Below, piece after piece: positions 36,896 to 49,486 of a stretch of 64,000 nt of DNA (the first letter of the stretch is position 1; every line of letters begins with the position of its first letter). The stretch covers positions 11,600,501 through 11,664,500 of the forward strand of contig CM072880.1 of NCBI GenBank assembly GCA_036937835.1, written 5' to 3'. This stretch comes from Pampus argenteus (taxonomy: Eukaryota; Chordata; Actinopteri; Scombriformes; Stromateidae). The translations under genes were made by a program, and so were the position numbers. The notes beneath the pieces are model-generated. The model was not told the origin of the DNA, searched no databases, and was given only the letters and a program-made list of their open reading frames with translations.

Positions 36896-37050
36896 ACAGA
36901 CACGGAGCACCTGCAGGTAGGAACACATACATTTTATGCATTTGACTGTCAGATTGTGTATCAGAAACACAGTTGTTTAACCTTTTGTCTTTTCTGCTTT
37001 CAGAGACACATAACATCAAATCAGTCTAGGGGGAGAGGAAGCGTAAACAG
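36896..37050 (+). other. Two noncoding leader exons of the myosin gene
   Basis: Exon 1 is about 36896-36916, ending CACCTGCAG before GTAGGA. Exon 2 is 37004-37050, between the acceptor TTTCAG and the donor GTAAGT. The third exon begins at 37357 and carries the start codon after eight untranslated bases. Two untranslated exons before the ATG exon is the standard layout of vertebrate sarcomeric MYH genes. The exact start site is inferred from the TATA position. Confidence 0.6.
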
Positions 37051-37364
37051 GTAAGTATCTCCATCCTGTTTTTTTTTTTTTTTAAACAAAATTTAAATTA
37101 AATTTTTTTTTTTCAAAAAAAGCGTCTACTGTTTCAGGACTCAGCTTAATTGACTTTCAAAAAACAAAGACAGTGGTTATAATAGTTTAAGTGACTCCAG
37201 TTACTCAACTACAATAATTATCGTAATGTTCCTTTTTTTTTTTTTTTTTAATAGAAATACATTAAATTATAAATATATATTACTAATAGTAATACAAGTG
37301 CGACCTTCAAGGACTATGTAATGAAAATGCTTTGAAACCTCATCTTTGGTTCACAGGTACCAAG

Positions 37365-40300
37365 ATGTCAGGTGATGCCATAATGGCAGAGTTTGGGGCA
37401 GCAGCACCCTTTCTGAGAAAGTCAGATAAGGAGCGTTTGGAAGCCCAGACTCGAGCCTTCGACATAAAGAGGCAGTGTTACGTACCCGACCCTGAGGTGG
37501 AGTACGTTAAAGCCACAATCACCAGCAGAGACGGCGACAAAGTCACCGTTGAGACTGAGGCTGGAAAAGTAAGTCAGATAAGTACATGCACTGTGTAATT
37601 AAAGGTAGGTGATTAGCTTAGACTCATCAGCCTTCTGACTTTCGCCTTTTAAACTCTTACAGACTACAACCCATAAGGAGGCAGACGTCCATCCTCAGAA
37701 CCCGCCAAAATTTGATAAAATTGAGGATATGGCGATGTTCACCTTCCTCCATGAACCTGCTGTGCTGTTTAACCTCAAAGAGCGTTACGCAGCATGGATG
37801 ATCTACGTGAGTAATGAGCACAAACCTTCTGATCTCCCCAGTGTCGGAAACCTTCAGTCTAATAACAAGGACATCTTTCATGTGTCTTTGTCCACAGACC
37901 TACTCAGGGCTGTTCTGTGTGACTGTCAACCCCTACAAGTGGCTGCCAGTGTACGATCAGTCGGTGGTCGTTGCCTACAGAGGAAAGAAGAGGAGTGAAG
38001 CTCCTCCTCACATCTACTCCATCTCTGACAACGCCTACCAGTACATGCTGTCAGGTATGTTCATGTCTTTGTACACTTTGCATTTAAAAAAACTCTGATG
38101 TTCTCACTGACACCATCTAAACATTTAACGAAAACTGAGCATTGTCTTTAAATCTTGCAGACAGAGAAAACCAGTCTATCCTCATCACGTAAGTAATTCA
38201 CAGAAATCTGTTTCTATTTTGAAGAGCATTGATTCTGTTTTCTACAAACGCCTTCAAGACATGTTCAGTTTACATATTCGGTGGTTTTTATTCTCAGTGG
38301 AGAATCCGGAGCAGGAAAGACTGTGAACACCAAGAGAGTCATCCAGTATTTTGCCAGCATTGCAGCAGTTTCTGGCAAGAAGGATGCTTCTCAGGAGAAA
38401 AAGGCTGGTTTATGTGTATATTATGATAAACATAACGAATGGTGTTTTGAATAGTTGGGCTTAAATGTTGCATCCATTAAATCCGCAGGGCACCCTGGAG
38501 GATCAAATCATCCAGGCTAACCCTGCTCTGGAGGCTTTTGGAAACGCCAAGACCATCAGAAATGACAACTCCTCCAGATTTGTTAGTGTCCTTATTACTC
38601 AGTTTATTAAAGATGAACACTTTGATTTTCGTGCTGTGCTCAGTAAATGTTCTCCCATGTCACTATGTATGCTTTGAATTACGACACAGTTAACAGCTGA
38701 GTTAGAAAACATAAACAGGGAGTTTGGATGAAATTAGAGTATTTGGGACACTATATAAAAACCAGATATATGATGTGGTTGCAGTTAATTGTTCAATAAC
38801 TGTTGTCCTTTTCTTGACTCTCAAAGGGTAAATTCATTCGAATCCACTTTGGGGTGAGTGGGAAGTTGGCCTCTGCTGATATTGAGACATGTAAGTAGTT
38901 TGTGATATGTACTTGTATACTGTATATTCACACACCACCTCTTGACTTATTTATTAAGCCAAAGTCAGCAGGATACTGTGTTGCAGTGTTTTAGCAAAGC
39001 ACCTAACTAAGAAGCTGTATGATGCTAAAATTCAATATGTGGTAACGTAATTTTCAGATCTACTGGAGAAATCTCGCGTCACCTATCAGCTCAAGGCTGA
39101 GAGAGATTACCACATCTTCTACCAGATTCTGTCCCAGCAGAAACCAGAGCTGCTGGGTAGGTGCTGAACAAAACATAAAATATATTTGATACTGAAGAAA
39201 CACCACATAGACACATACTGAATCTCCATACTGCTTTTCTTGGGACAGAAATGCTGTTAATCACCAACAACCCCTACGACTACTCTTACATCTCCCAAGG
39301 AGAGACAACCGTAGCGTCCATCAATGATTCAGAAGAGCTGATGGCTACTGATGTACGTCAAACAGTGGTTGTTAAAAATTATCTATGTATATATTCTCAC
39401 GACTAACTCAAATTTAATTTGGTCTTTTAAGGAAGCTTTTGATGTTCTGGGCTTCACCCAAGAGGAGAAGAATGGCATTTACAAGTTGACCGGATCCATC
39501 ATGCATTTTGGAAACATGAAGTTCAAACAGAAGCAAAGGGAGGAGCAGGCAGAGCCCGATGGCACAGAGGGTAAAGCATTAGGACAATAAAAGTTTTATT
39601 TTCACCAACTCATGCCACTTTAACCCAAAACAATATAGTAAATGTATATTTTAAACTAAATTCTTCCACAGATGTGGACAAAGTTGCATATCTGATGGGC
39701 CTGAACTCTGCTGATGTCATCAAGGGCCTGTGTCACCCAAGAGTGAAAGTGGGCAACGAGTGGGTCACCAAGGGTCAAAGTGTGCAGCAGGTGAGTTAAA
39801 AGGCGGTGCTGCATTTAAACCTTGTAAATGTTTGAAAATAAACTAAAACCAAACTACTTTATGAACTATTTTCTAGGTGTACTACTCTATTGGTGCTCTG
39901 TCAAAGTCAGTGTACGAGAAAATGTTCTTGTGGATGGTGGTGAGAATCAATCAATCTCTGGAAACCAAGCAACCCCGCCAGTACTTCATCGGTGTGCTGG
40001 ACATTGCTGGATTTGAGATCTTTGATGTGAGTATAAAATGTTTTTAGTTGCATGTGATTATAAAACATACTCTAACATATTGTTTTGCATGCTCTTCCTA
40101 GTTCAACACCTTCGAGCAACTGTGCATCAACTACACGAATGAGAAGCTGCAGCAGTTCTTCAACCACCACATGTTTGTGCTCGAGCAAGAAGAGTACAAG
40201 AAAGAGGGCATCGTGTGGGAGTTCATTGACTTTGGTATGGACTTGGCCGCCTGCATTGAACTCATTGAGAAGGTTGGTGTTTTCAAATTTGCAGTTCATA

Positions 40301-43300
40301 GAAATGATTTCTTATTGTATTCTTATTGTCTACCAAACTACAATATGTCTATGTCCCTTCAGCCAATGGGCATCATGTCCATCCTTGAAGAGGAGTGCAT
40401 GTTCCCCAAAGCCAGTGATGCAACATTTAAAGCCAAACTGTATGACAACCATCTGGGTAAAAGTCCCAACTTCCAGAAGCCCAGGATTGTTAAGGGGAAA
40501 CAAGAAGCTCATTTCTCCCTGGTTCACTATGCTGGTACCGTCGATTACAACATCACTAACTGGCTGGTGAAGAACAAGGACCCACTGAACGAGACTGTAG
40601 TGGGACTCTTCCAGAAATCCAATCTCAAGTTACTGTGTATGCTGTTCATGGGGTACGCTGGAGCAGATTCAGGTACATTCACACTATAACATTCTATTAA
40701 AGGGAAGATAATATGCTTTCAGTGCTTTTCTGTCATTTATTTACTGTTATAATGTTAAATGTCTATGTAATTTGAGGTAAATGTAATGTAAAAATCCTGC
40801 CTGAAAGTCAAACGCCCAGGCTTCAACCTGCTCTGAAAATACCCAATTGTTCATGCATGCCCACATCTGGATATAAAATATTAATGATGAATTATATACA
40901 GCCCAGGAGTCGGGAGGCAAGGGAGGCAAAGGTGCAAAGAAGAAAGGTTCTTCCTTCCAGACTGTGTCTGCACTGCATAGGGTGAATGAACTTTACACGT
41001 TTGGACATTTTCAAAGAGTGATATTCAAGACACCTTTGAGTTTGATAAATGTCTTTGTGCCCTTACAGGAAAATTTAAACAAACTGATGACCAACCTCAG
41101 GTCAACTCACCCCCACTTTGTCCGCTGCCTCATCCCCAATGAGACCAAGACTCCTGGAGTGATGGAGAATCCTCTGGTCATGCACCAGCTGCGTTGTAAC
41201 GGTGTGCTGGAAGGCATCAGGATCTGCAGGAAGGGATTCCCCAACAGGATCCAGTATGGAGACTTCAAACAAAGGCAAGAAATCTAGTCTCTCTTCATGA
41301 TGTTTATGTAGAATGCAAATTCATTGAATAATAGTAATGATTCCTGTATCATTTCAGATATCGGATTCTGAACCCCAATGCTATCCCTGATGGGCAGTTC
41401 ATTGACAACAAGAAAGCAGCAGAGAAACTACTGGGCTCTCTGGATATTGACCATGAGCAGTATAAGCTGGGACACACAAAGGTTGGTTCTGTCTCTACAT
41501 AAACTAAAAAGGGCACGGTTGAATGATGAAATTAGTCCTCTTTCTTGGGGGAGGTTAACAAACTTTTTTTGGGTCAATACTAGGTGTTCTTCAAAGCTGG
41601 TCTGCTGGGTGTTCTTGAGGAGATGCGAGATGATCGTCTCACTCTCATCATCACTGGAATTCAAGCGAGAGCCAGAGGATTACTCGCCAGAATTGAGTTC
41701 CAGAAAATAGTTGAGCGCAGGTTGGTTCTTAACATCTCATATTTACTGTATAACAAGAGTTTGGAGCCATTGTAGCAGCTCTGTGAGGCTGTACATAGGC
41801 ACAGCAGTGCTTTGAGCTGAATGGTCCAGCATGATAACATGTGACAATACTAACTTGCTGATATATAGCATGTATAATGTTTACAATATTCACCATCTTA
41901 GTTCATAATAATGAATCCTTAGTGGGAAATTAAGGTCTGTACCAAATTTTCTGGCAATCAATCCAATTGTTGTTGAGGTATTTTACTTAAATGTCATGGT
42001 GGCACTAAACAAAAAGTCAGGAAATCACTAATTCCTCAGTTAACAATTGATATTTATGTCTAGACCAAAGTGATAAACTGACCAACTGACATCCATAGAG
42101 CTATGCTAAAAAGAAAAGGCACTTGGGAGACACTCAAATTGGACTCAAACATACTGATGTTATCTATAGGGACTCTTTACTGGTGATCCAGTGGAACGTG
42201 CGCGCATTCATGGGTGTCAAGAATTGGCCCTGGATGAAGATGTTCTTCAAGATCAAACCTTTGCTGAAATCAGCGGAGACTGAGAAGGAGATGGCAAACA
42301 TGAAGGAGGAGTTCACGAAGCTCAAAGAGGCTTACGCGAAATCTGAAGCCCGCAAGAAAGAGCTGGAGGAAAAAATGGTCACCCTTCTCCAAGAGAAGAA
42401 TGACCTGCAGCTCCAAGTCCAATCTGTAAGATCAGTCTTTCAGTTTAACCGAAAATTACGCAGATTTATTCTAGTGTAATGATCTACAACACTGTTTTTT
42501 TGGACCACCTGTAGGAAGAAGACAATCTTGCAGATGCAGAGGAGCGCTGTGAGGGTCTGATCAAAAGTAAAATCCAGCTCGAGGCCAAAGCCAAAGAGCT
42601 GACAGAGAGACTAGAAGATGAAGAGGAGATGAATGCAGAGCTGACGGCCAAGAAGAGGAAGCTGGAGGACGAGTGCTCAGAACTCAAGAAAGACATTGAT
42701 GATCTGGAGCTGACTCTGGCTAAAGTGGAAAAAGAAAAGCATGCCACTGAGAACAAGGTAACAAATAATTCTGGCTCATGTTGATAGAATGATATATTTT
42801 TGACCAGACGAGATGTGCTAACTAAGTAATAATTTAGGTTAAAAACCTGACTGAAGAGATGGCATCTTTGGATGAAATCATTGCTAAGCTGACTAAAGAG
42901 AAGAAAGCTCTTCAGGAGGCTCATCAGCAAACACTGGACGATCTGCAGAGTGAGGAGGACAAAGTCAACACTCTGACCAAGGCCAAAACCAAGCTGGAGC
43001 AGCAAGTCGATGATGTGAGTATACTTAAATGTTATTTCTGACTAAATTTAAAGTAGTGGAGACAAGCGTTATGGAGTAAATATTTTGTTTGTTAGCTTGA
43101 AGGATCGTTGGAACAAGAGAAAAAATTGAGGATGGATCTGGAAAGAGCCAAGAGAAAACTTGAGGGGGACTTGAAGTTAACCCAAGAAAGTGTAATGGAT
43201 CTGGAGAATGACAAGCAACAGCTGGAGGAAAGACTCAAAAAGTAAAATGTTTTATAAAAAAATCGCAAAAACTATACCTATTGTACAACAACTGATTACT

Positions 43301-46300
43301 AAATTGAACCATTTTTTATCATTTGAATGTAGGAAAGACTTTGAAATCAGCCAGCAACTGGGTAAGATTGAGGACGAACAGGCCATGGGTTCTCAACTAC
43401 AGAAAAAACTGAAAGAGTTACAGGTAACTGCACAAAATGTGACTTGTTATCTCTTCATTATGTGAAATTCTACTTAAAATTTATAATCCTCTGTTGAATT
43501 TGTTAAGGCTCGAATTGAAGAGCTGGAGGAAGAGCTGGAGGCAGAGCGAGCTGCCCGAGCTAAGGTGGAGAAACAGAGAGCCGACCTGTCCAGAGAGCTG
43601 GAGGAGATCAGTGAGAGGCTGGAAGAGGCTGGAGGAGCCACTGCTGCCCAGATCGAAATGAACAAGAAGAGGGAGGCTGAGTTTCAGAAGCTGCGCAGAG
43701 ACCTCGAAGAGGCCACTCTACAGCACGAAGCCACTGCAGCTACACTGAGAAAGAAGAACGCAGACAGCGTGGCTGACCTGGGAGAGCAGATTGACAACCT
43801 GCAAAGAGTCAAACAGAAGCTGGAGAAAGAAAAGAGCGAGTTCAGACTGGAGCTGGACGACGTGATGTCCAACATGGAGCAGACTGTCAAAGTTAAAGTA
43901 AGACAAGCTAAACCAGCCTCCATCTAAAGGAATAGTTTGACATTTAGGGAAATAGAATATGTTCATTCTTTTTTGTGTTATTAGTATAATTGACATCAGT
44001 ACTATTATTCTTGTAATTACAGCACTTACAAACAAAATACATCATATTAATTAATAAGCTTTAGATGTGCGTGTTAGGAGATTTTTTAGACAGAGCCAGT
44101 CTTCCTCTGTTTCCAGTCTTTATGCTAAGATAAGCTAATCTCCTCCTGGCAGTAGCTTCACATGGGTAATAGTATTAACCAAAATGTTGATTTCCTTCGA
44201 GACATAATGATATGCAGAAAATAATTTATACGACGGCTATATTCTGTGACTTACACACTATTGCTACTACTATATTAATATGACAATCCTTTAATTCAGA
44301 GCAACCTGGAGAAAATGTGTCGCACTCTGGAGGATCAAATGACTGAATACAGAACAAAAGCGGAAGAAGGACAGCGCTCCATCAATGACTTCACAATGCA
44401 AAGAGCAAAGCTTCAAACCGAAAACGGTACATGTGGCTGGGTTTTTCTACAGTTCCCAATTCACACTATGCATTGTGAATATATTTAAACACCAATAACA
44501 CAAACAAACAAACAAACAACAAACAAAACTTTGCTCACAGGTGAGCTTGCCAGACAGCTGGAGGAGAAGGACTCTTTGGTCTCCCAGCTGACCAGAGGGA
44601 AGCAGTCTTACACACAGCAGACTGAAGACCTCAAAAGACAGCTTGAGGAAGAAATCAAGGTATTTCCTTGCTAAACAACTATTGACAAACTGTCAATGTC
44701 TACCAGCAAGATGACTTCAAACTGAACATCCGCTTCCTCGTCTCCTTTCAGGCCAAGAATGCACTAGCCCATGCAGTGCAGTCTGCTCGCCATGACTGTG
44801 ATTTGTTGAGAGAACAGTTTGAGGAGGAGCAGGAGGCCAAAGCCGAGCTTCAACGCGGCATGTCCAAGGCCAACTCTGAGGTGGCTCAGTGGAGAACAAA
44901 GTACGAAACTGATGCCATCCAGAGGACAGAGGAGCTGGAAGAAGCAAAGTAAGGATTTCAGTTATATCAACAGAGCTAAACTTCCACATATTTAGGAAAG
45001 TCGTCATCATCAACAAGACAAATCTTGAGACATGGCAGAAATCTTATAACGAAATTCCCATTTTGTTTTTGAGGTAACTAATTGATGGTTTCATTTTTTT
45101 TTCTGTTAGAAAAAAGCTCGCCCAACGCTTGCAGGATGCGGAAGAATCTGTTGAAGCTGCTAATGCTAAATGTTCCTCTCTGGAGAAAACCAAACACAGG
45201 CTTCAGGGTGAGATTGAGGATCTCATGGTGGATGTAGAGAGATCCAATGCTATTGCTGCAGCCCTGGACAAGAAACAAAGAAACTTTGACAAGGTGATGA
45301 CGTGACTTTAGTATAGAAATAAAAGATGTATCACAACCTTTTGCTATTTGTAAGGTTTTTAACATAGTTTAATATACAATTTAATAAGGTTGTTGCTGAG
45401 TGGAAGCAGAAATATGAGGAGTCCCAGAGTGAGCTGGAAAGTGCCCAGAAAGAATCTCGTTCTCTCAGCACTGAGCTCTTCAAACTGAAGAACTCTTATG
45501 AAGAATCTCTGGATCATCTGGAGACCATGAAACGAGAAAACAAGAATCTCCAAGGTAGGAACATGATACATTTTTATTGTACACCGAATACAGTGTAGAG
45601 GTTGGGATCATAGTAAAACAAATGCATATGTGCAAACAGAGGAAATTTCTGACCTGACTGAGCAACTCGGTGAGGGAGGGAAGAGCATCCATGAGCTGGA
45701 AAAGATTCGTAAACAGCTGGATCAGGACAAGGCTGAGATACAAGCTGCTCTGGAGGAAGCTGAGGTAAACAAATGTTGAATGTCTCCTCATTTATATGCT
45801 ATTTTCAATTCTTTACAAAAAAAAAGTATTTAAGCCATAACGCTTTAAAAGAAATCAAATGATTTGCTGTTATTTAACAGGGTTCTCTCGAGCATGAGGA
45901 AGGTAAGATCCTCCGAGCTCAGCTCGAGTTCAACCAGGTGAAGGCTGACATTGAGCGCAAACTAGTAGAAAAGGACGAGGAGATAGAGCAGTCCAAGCGT
46001 AACCATCAGAGAGTGGTGGACACTCTGCAGGGCTCCCTGGAGGCCGAGACTCGCAGCAGAAACGAGGCTCTCAGGCTGAAGAAGAAGATGGAGGGAGATC
46101 TCAATGAGATGGAGATCCAGCTGAACCAGGCCAACAGGCAGGCAGCAGAGGCTCAGAAGCAGCTCAAGGGAGTCCACGCTCATCTGAAGGTAGAGTCTTA
46201 CCGTAGATGATAGAATGATTATGGATGGTTTTCTTTGTCTGTTTAATTAATTAAAGAACTTGATTGTATTTTTTTTTTAAAGGACTCCCAGCTGCAGCTA

Positions 46301-47674
46301 GATGAAGCTCTCCGTGGCAGTGATGATCTGAAGGAGAACATTGCCATTGTGGAGAGACGTAACAACCTGATGCAGGCTGAACTGGATGAGCTGAGGTCTC
46401 TGGTGGAGCAGACTGAGAGAGGTCGTAAACTGGCTGAGCAGGAACTGCTGGATGTCAGTGAGAGAGTTCAGCTGCTGCACTCTCAGGTATGTCTAAAGCT
46501 GTGACCACGATATGCCATCAATGCTGTTAATATTGCATACCCATGAATCTCCGATGATGATCTCTGCAGAACACCAGCCTGCTGAACCAGAAGAAGAAGC
46601 TGGAAGGAGACACAACCCACCTTCAGAATGAGGTGGAGGAGGCCGTGCAGGAGTGCAGGAATGCTGAAGAGAAGGCAAAGAAAGCCATTACTGATGCTGC
46701 CATGATGGCAGAGGAGCTGAAGAAGGAGCAGGACACCAGCGCTCACCTGGAGCGTATGAAGAAGAACATGGAACAAACCATCAAAGACCTGCAGCACCGT
46801 CTGGATGAAGCTGAGCAAATAGCCATGAAAGGTGGCAAGAAGCAGGTCCAGAAACTGGAGGCCAGGGTAAATACTTCTTATTTCCACTAAATTACAATAC
46901 ATAATTATCAACCGTTAAAAAGTAAGTACAACAGCTGTATCCTAACTGTTCCTTTGAAGGTGCGAGAGTTGGAAAATGAGGTGGATATGGAGCAGAAGAA
47001 AAGCAGTGACGCTGTGAAAGGAGTGCGCAAGTACGAGAGACGCATCAAAGAGCTCACCTACCAGGTATAAGCACTGTGTATGTGATAAACATTCACCAAA
47101 AGATGAAAGGTTATTCTTCAATAAGTAAATATGCTTTGTGTTATTTATTTAACAGACGGAGGAGGACAAGAAGAATCTGAGCCGCCTGCAGGACCTGGTG
47201 GATAAACTGCAACTGAAAGTCAAATCCTACAAGCGGTCTGCAGAGGAGGCTGTAAGATGAAACACTGCACCTTAATATACTAAAATACAGTCCACTTGCC
47301 TTATGAATCATTGGTGTACAGCGATACCTATACACTAATCTTGATTTTTGTAGGAGGAACAGTCCAATGGGAATCTGAGCAAGTTGCGCAAAATACAGCA
47401 TGAGCTTGAGGAAGCAGAGGAGAGGGCCGACATTGCGGAGTCCCAGGTCAACAAGCTGAGAGCTAAGAGCCGTGACGCTGGTGCTAAGGTTAGTTAACAT
47501 CAGACACAAAGGCAAAATTTAACAAGTAGTCTTTTTGAATGCACACTGGCACAGAAATGCTATGTAATGCAAAAAGATGTAGCTGTTATAGTCTTGCAGT
47601 AATAAAAAAATAATAAAAATCTGATTATCTCATATTATCTCATATTTTCTCAGAAATCACACGATGAAGAGTGA
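37365..47674 (+). CDS. myh6/myh7-like: Cardiac-type sarcomeric myosin heavy chain
   Basis: Thirty-seven coding exons join in frame to 1,940 aa; human MYH6/MYH7 are 1,939/1,935. It starts MSGDAIMAEFGAAAP. Landmarks: P-loop GESGAGKT at residues 179-186 (exon 38298-38403); short loop 1 ending GKKDASQEKKG; switch I NDNSSRF; switch II region DIAGFEIFDFNTFEQ (exons 39877 and 40102); Gly/Lys-rich loop 2 (exons 40363 and 40902); SH helix IRICRKGFPNRI; IQ/lever arm near 41584-42240; head-rod junction proline near residue 842; then the heptad coiled coil from 42250 to the short tail KSHDEE. It is the thick-filament motor of striated muscle. Sequence and synteny with NGDN and SLC22A17 favour the MYH6/MYH7/vmhc group; atrial versus ventricular type cannot be decided here. 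Two introns appear to use GC donors (38404, 41275). No frameshift or stop interrupts the frame. Confidence 0.95.
43920..44230. repeat. Fold-back fish repeat inside a myosin intron
   Basis: AGGAATAGTTTGACATTTAGGGAAAT begins the element. Its other arm reads GACAGAGCCAGTCTTCCTCTG, TTTCCAGTCTTTATGCTAAG and GGCAGTAGCTTCA, the complement of blocks in the copy at 29.1 kb. It accounts for most of the 402-bp intron 43898-44299, which is otherwise large for this compact gene. Confidence 0.75.
44503..44528. repeat. AAAC tetranucleotide repeat
   Basis: Short run of AAAC/CAAA units just upstream of the acceptor of the myosin exon at 44541. Confidence 0.8.
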
Positions 47675-47758
47675 AACTTCCAACTGGATCTTCATGAATG
47701 TAGTTTAAATGTAGGACTTATGTTTCTTTATTCTCCATGCAACATGAGTGGAATATAG

Positions 47759-47764
47759 AATAAA
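47759..47764 (+). terminator. Myosin heavy chain poly(A) signal
   Basis: AATAAA 85 bases after the stop codon, followed by GTGGTTATGTTTCCTG. A short 3' UTR is usual for sarcomeric myosin genes. Confidence 0.75.
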
Positions 47765-47799
47765 TGAGTTTTAAACGCATCACTGTGGTTATGTTTCCT

Positions 47800-49160
47800 G
47801 TTATTTTACACATTCAGACCTGGATGACTGTCTGCAGAGACTTCAAAAAGTGCTCCAAGAGCTCCAACTTTTGCTCCCTGTTTCTGAATGATAATGTCCT
47901 GCTGGTTGCTTGAGCAGCTGACTGCACAGCTGGGTCACAACCTCAGCGTAGAATTACTGTAGCCTGAAGGCCATTCACCTACCCCTGGTGACATATATGT
48001 GAAATTAGTAAGTAAAACAAATGGCAATGTGTAAAACCAGGCTATTGATTTAATACAAGTTGCCATAACAACCTTTAAACACATCAAATGAAATGAAACC
48101 AAAACATTAAAAAGGTGACAGCAGACAAAATATAGCATGATAATTGTGTTTCAGTTGTATATCTTCTGTTCTTCATTGAACTGAAACCATTAGAGGGCGG
48201 TGCTGTTTGACATAGTGTAATGCACTTAATGACCACTGGATGGTCTCAGACTCCTGTCACAGGAATCCATTCATTTAAGGAGTAATGATGGGGATGATTC
48301 TGGATTCAGTTTTCCTCTCTAAAGATTAGCTTTGGGTTTTGAGGTAACTTTATAAAGGTTTTTTTTTTTTAATGAACAACTATTACAGCATAATTACACA
48401 GTAATACAGTGGATTAAGGTGGAGCACAAGTATGCACAAAACTAGTGAAAGCTAATACTGCTGTCATTTGCATTTCGACAGCAACATGCGATACAATACC
48501 CTGCAAAATATTGAGACCAATATAGTTAATCAAAAACTCGCTGCAGACTGGACTGTGACCTCAGGCACAGAATATTTTGTTTGTCAAACCAATACTCAAC
48601 ACACCTTTTATTTTATGATGGTATGTAAATACTGCAATAAGTATAAACACTGCAGTACTATGGCATCAAACAGTCCAAGCCAGGTGTAACCAATATGATT
48701 TCTAGTCCATTTGGTACTTTGTTAAGCAAAAAACACTAATTTAACATAAACATTAGCCATAACACTAGTTGGAAATATTACATTTATTTATAAAACTGAT
48801 ATATTAAGACTTTAAATTGTGCAAACATTTGGGTAACAAATAAGATCAGGCACTGTACAGTACATATTATGTAGATATGTTATAATATATAATGTTTGAT
48901 AACAAATGTTAATTATAAGATAGCATTTCATACCACCAAACCGAACACTGCCCATTAAAAAATGTCAAAAATAAGCTGCTTTATTCTTAGTACATTTACC
49001 ACAATGAATTTCAATCTTCAAACATAACACATAACAAATATTAAAGATAAGCAAAAATGCCATATAAACACAGTAGTTTGATCCTTAAAACAACTACACA
49101 GATGTGCATCCTTCACTGATGCCATGCAACTGTCCAAAATATAAGCGTTGATTTGACTTG
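47800..49160. other. Convergent intergenic region
   Basis: AT-rich DNA between the 3' end of the myosin gene and the 3' end of the minus-strand gene. No exon, RNA gene or clear element was recognised. Confidence 0.5.
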
Positions 49161-49164
49161 ATCC

Positions 49165-49170
49165 TTTATT
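49165..49170 (-). terminator. Candidate poly(A) signal of the large minus-strand gene
   Basis: TTTATT on the plus strand is AATAAA on the minus strand, about 320 bases beyond the stop codon at 49487. Further hexamers occur lower down (for example around 48783), so the 3' UTR could be longer. Confidence 0.45.
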
Positions 49171-49486
49171 TATCCCTAAATTACAGATCAGAATCACTGT
49201 TCATGCACACATTATAATCTTTAAATTTAAGCTGATAATATCATATTTGCCCCAGTCTGACATGTCAGTAACCGCCACATTATAAAAACTTATCATGCAG
49301 GTAAACAACTGTACTAATTGACCTCGGGTCTCCTTTGGTGACGAGAGTAAATAACAAACAGTAGTACACTTGACAAGCAGAGGAAGTCACTTTATATAAT
49401 GAATTATAGCCTTCTGGACTATCTTTCGTAGTCCTGATAAAAAGCTCTGGGATCAGAGAGACTTAAAAGCAATTGTTGTTCTGCGT

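Noticed and set aside
37365..47674. Possibility that the myosin gene is a pseudogene because two donors lack GT
   Set aside because: All 37 coding exons stay in frame to 1,940 residues with intact catalytic motifs, and GC donors are functional in vertebrates.
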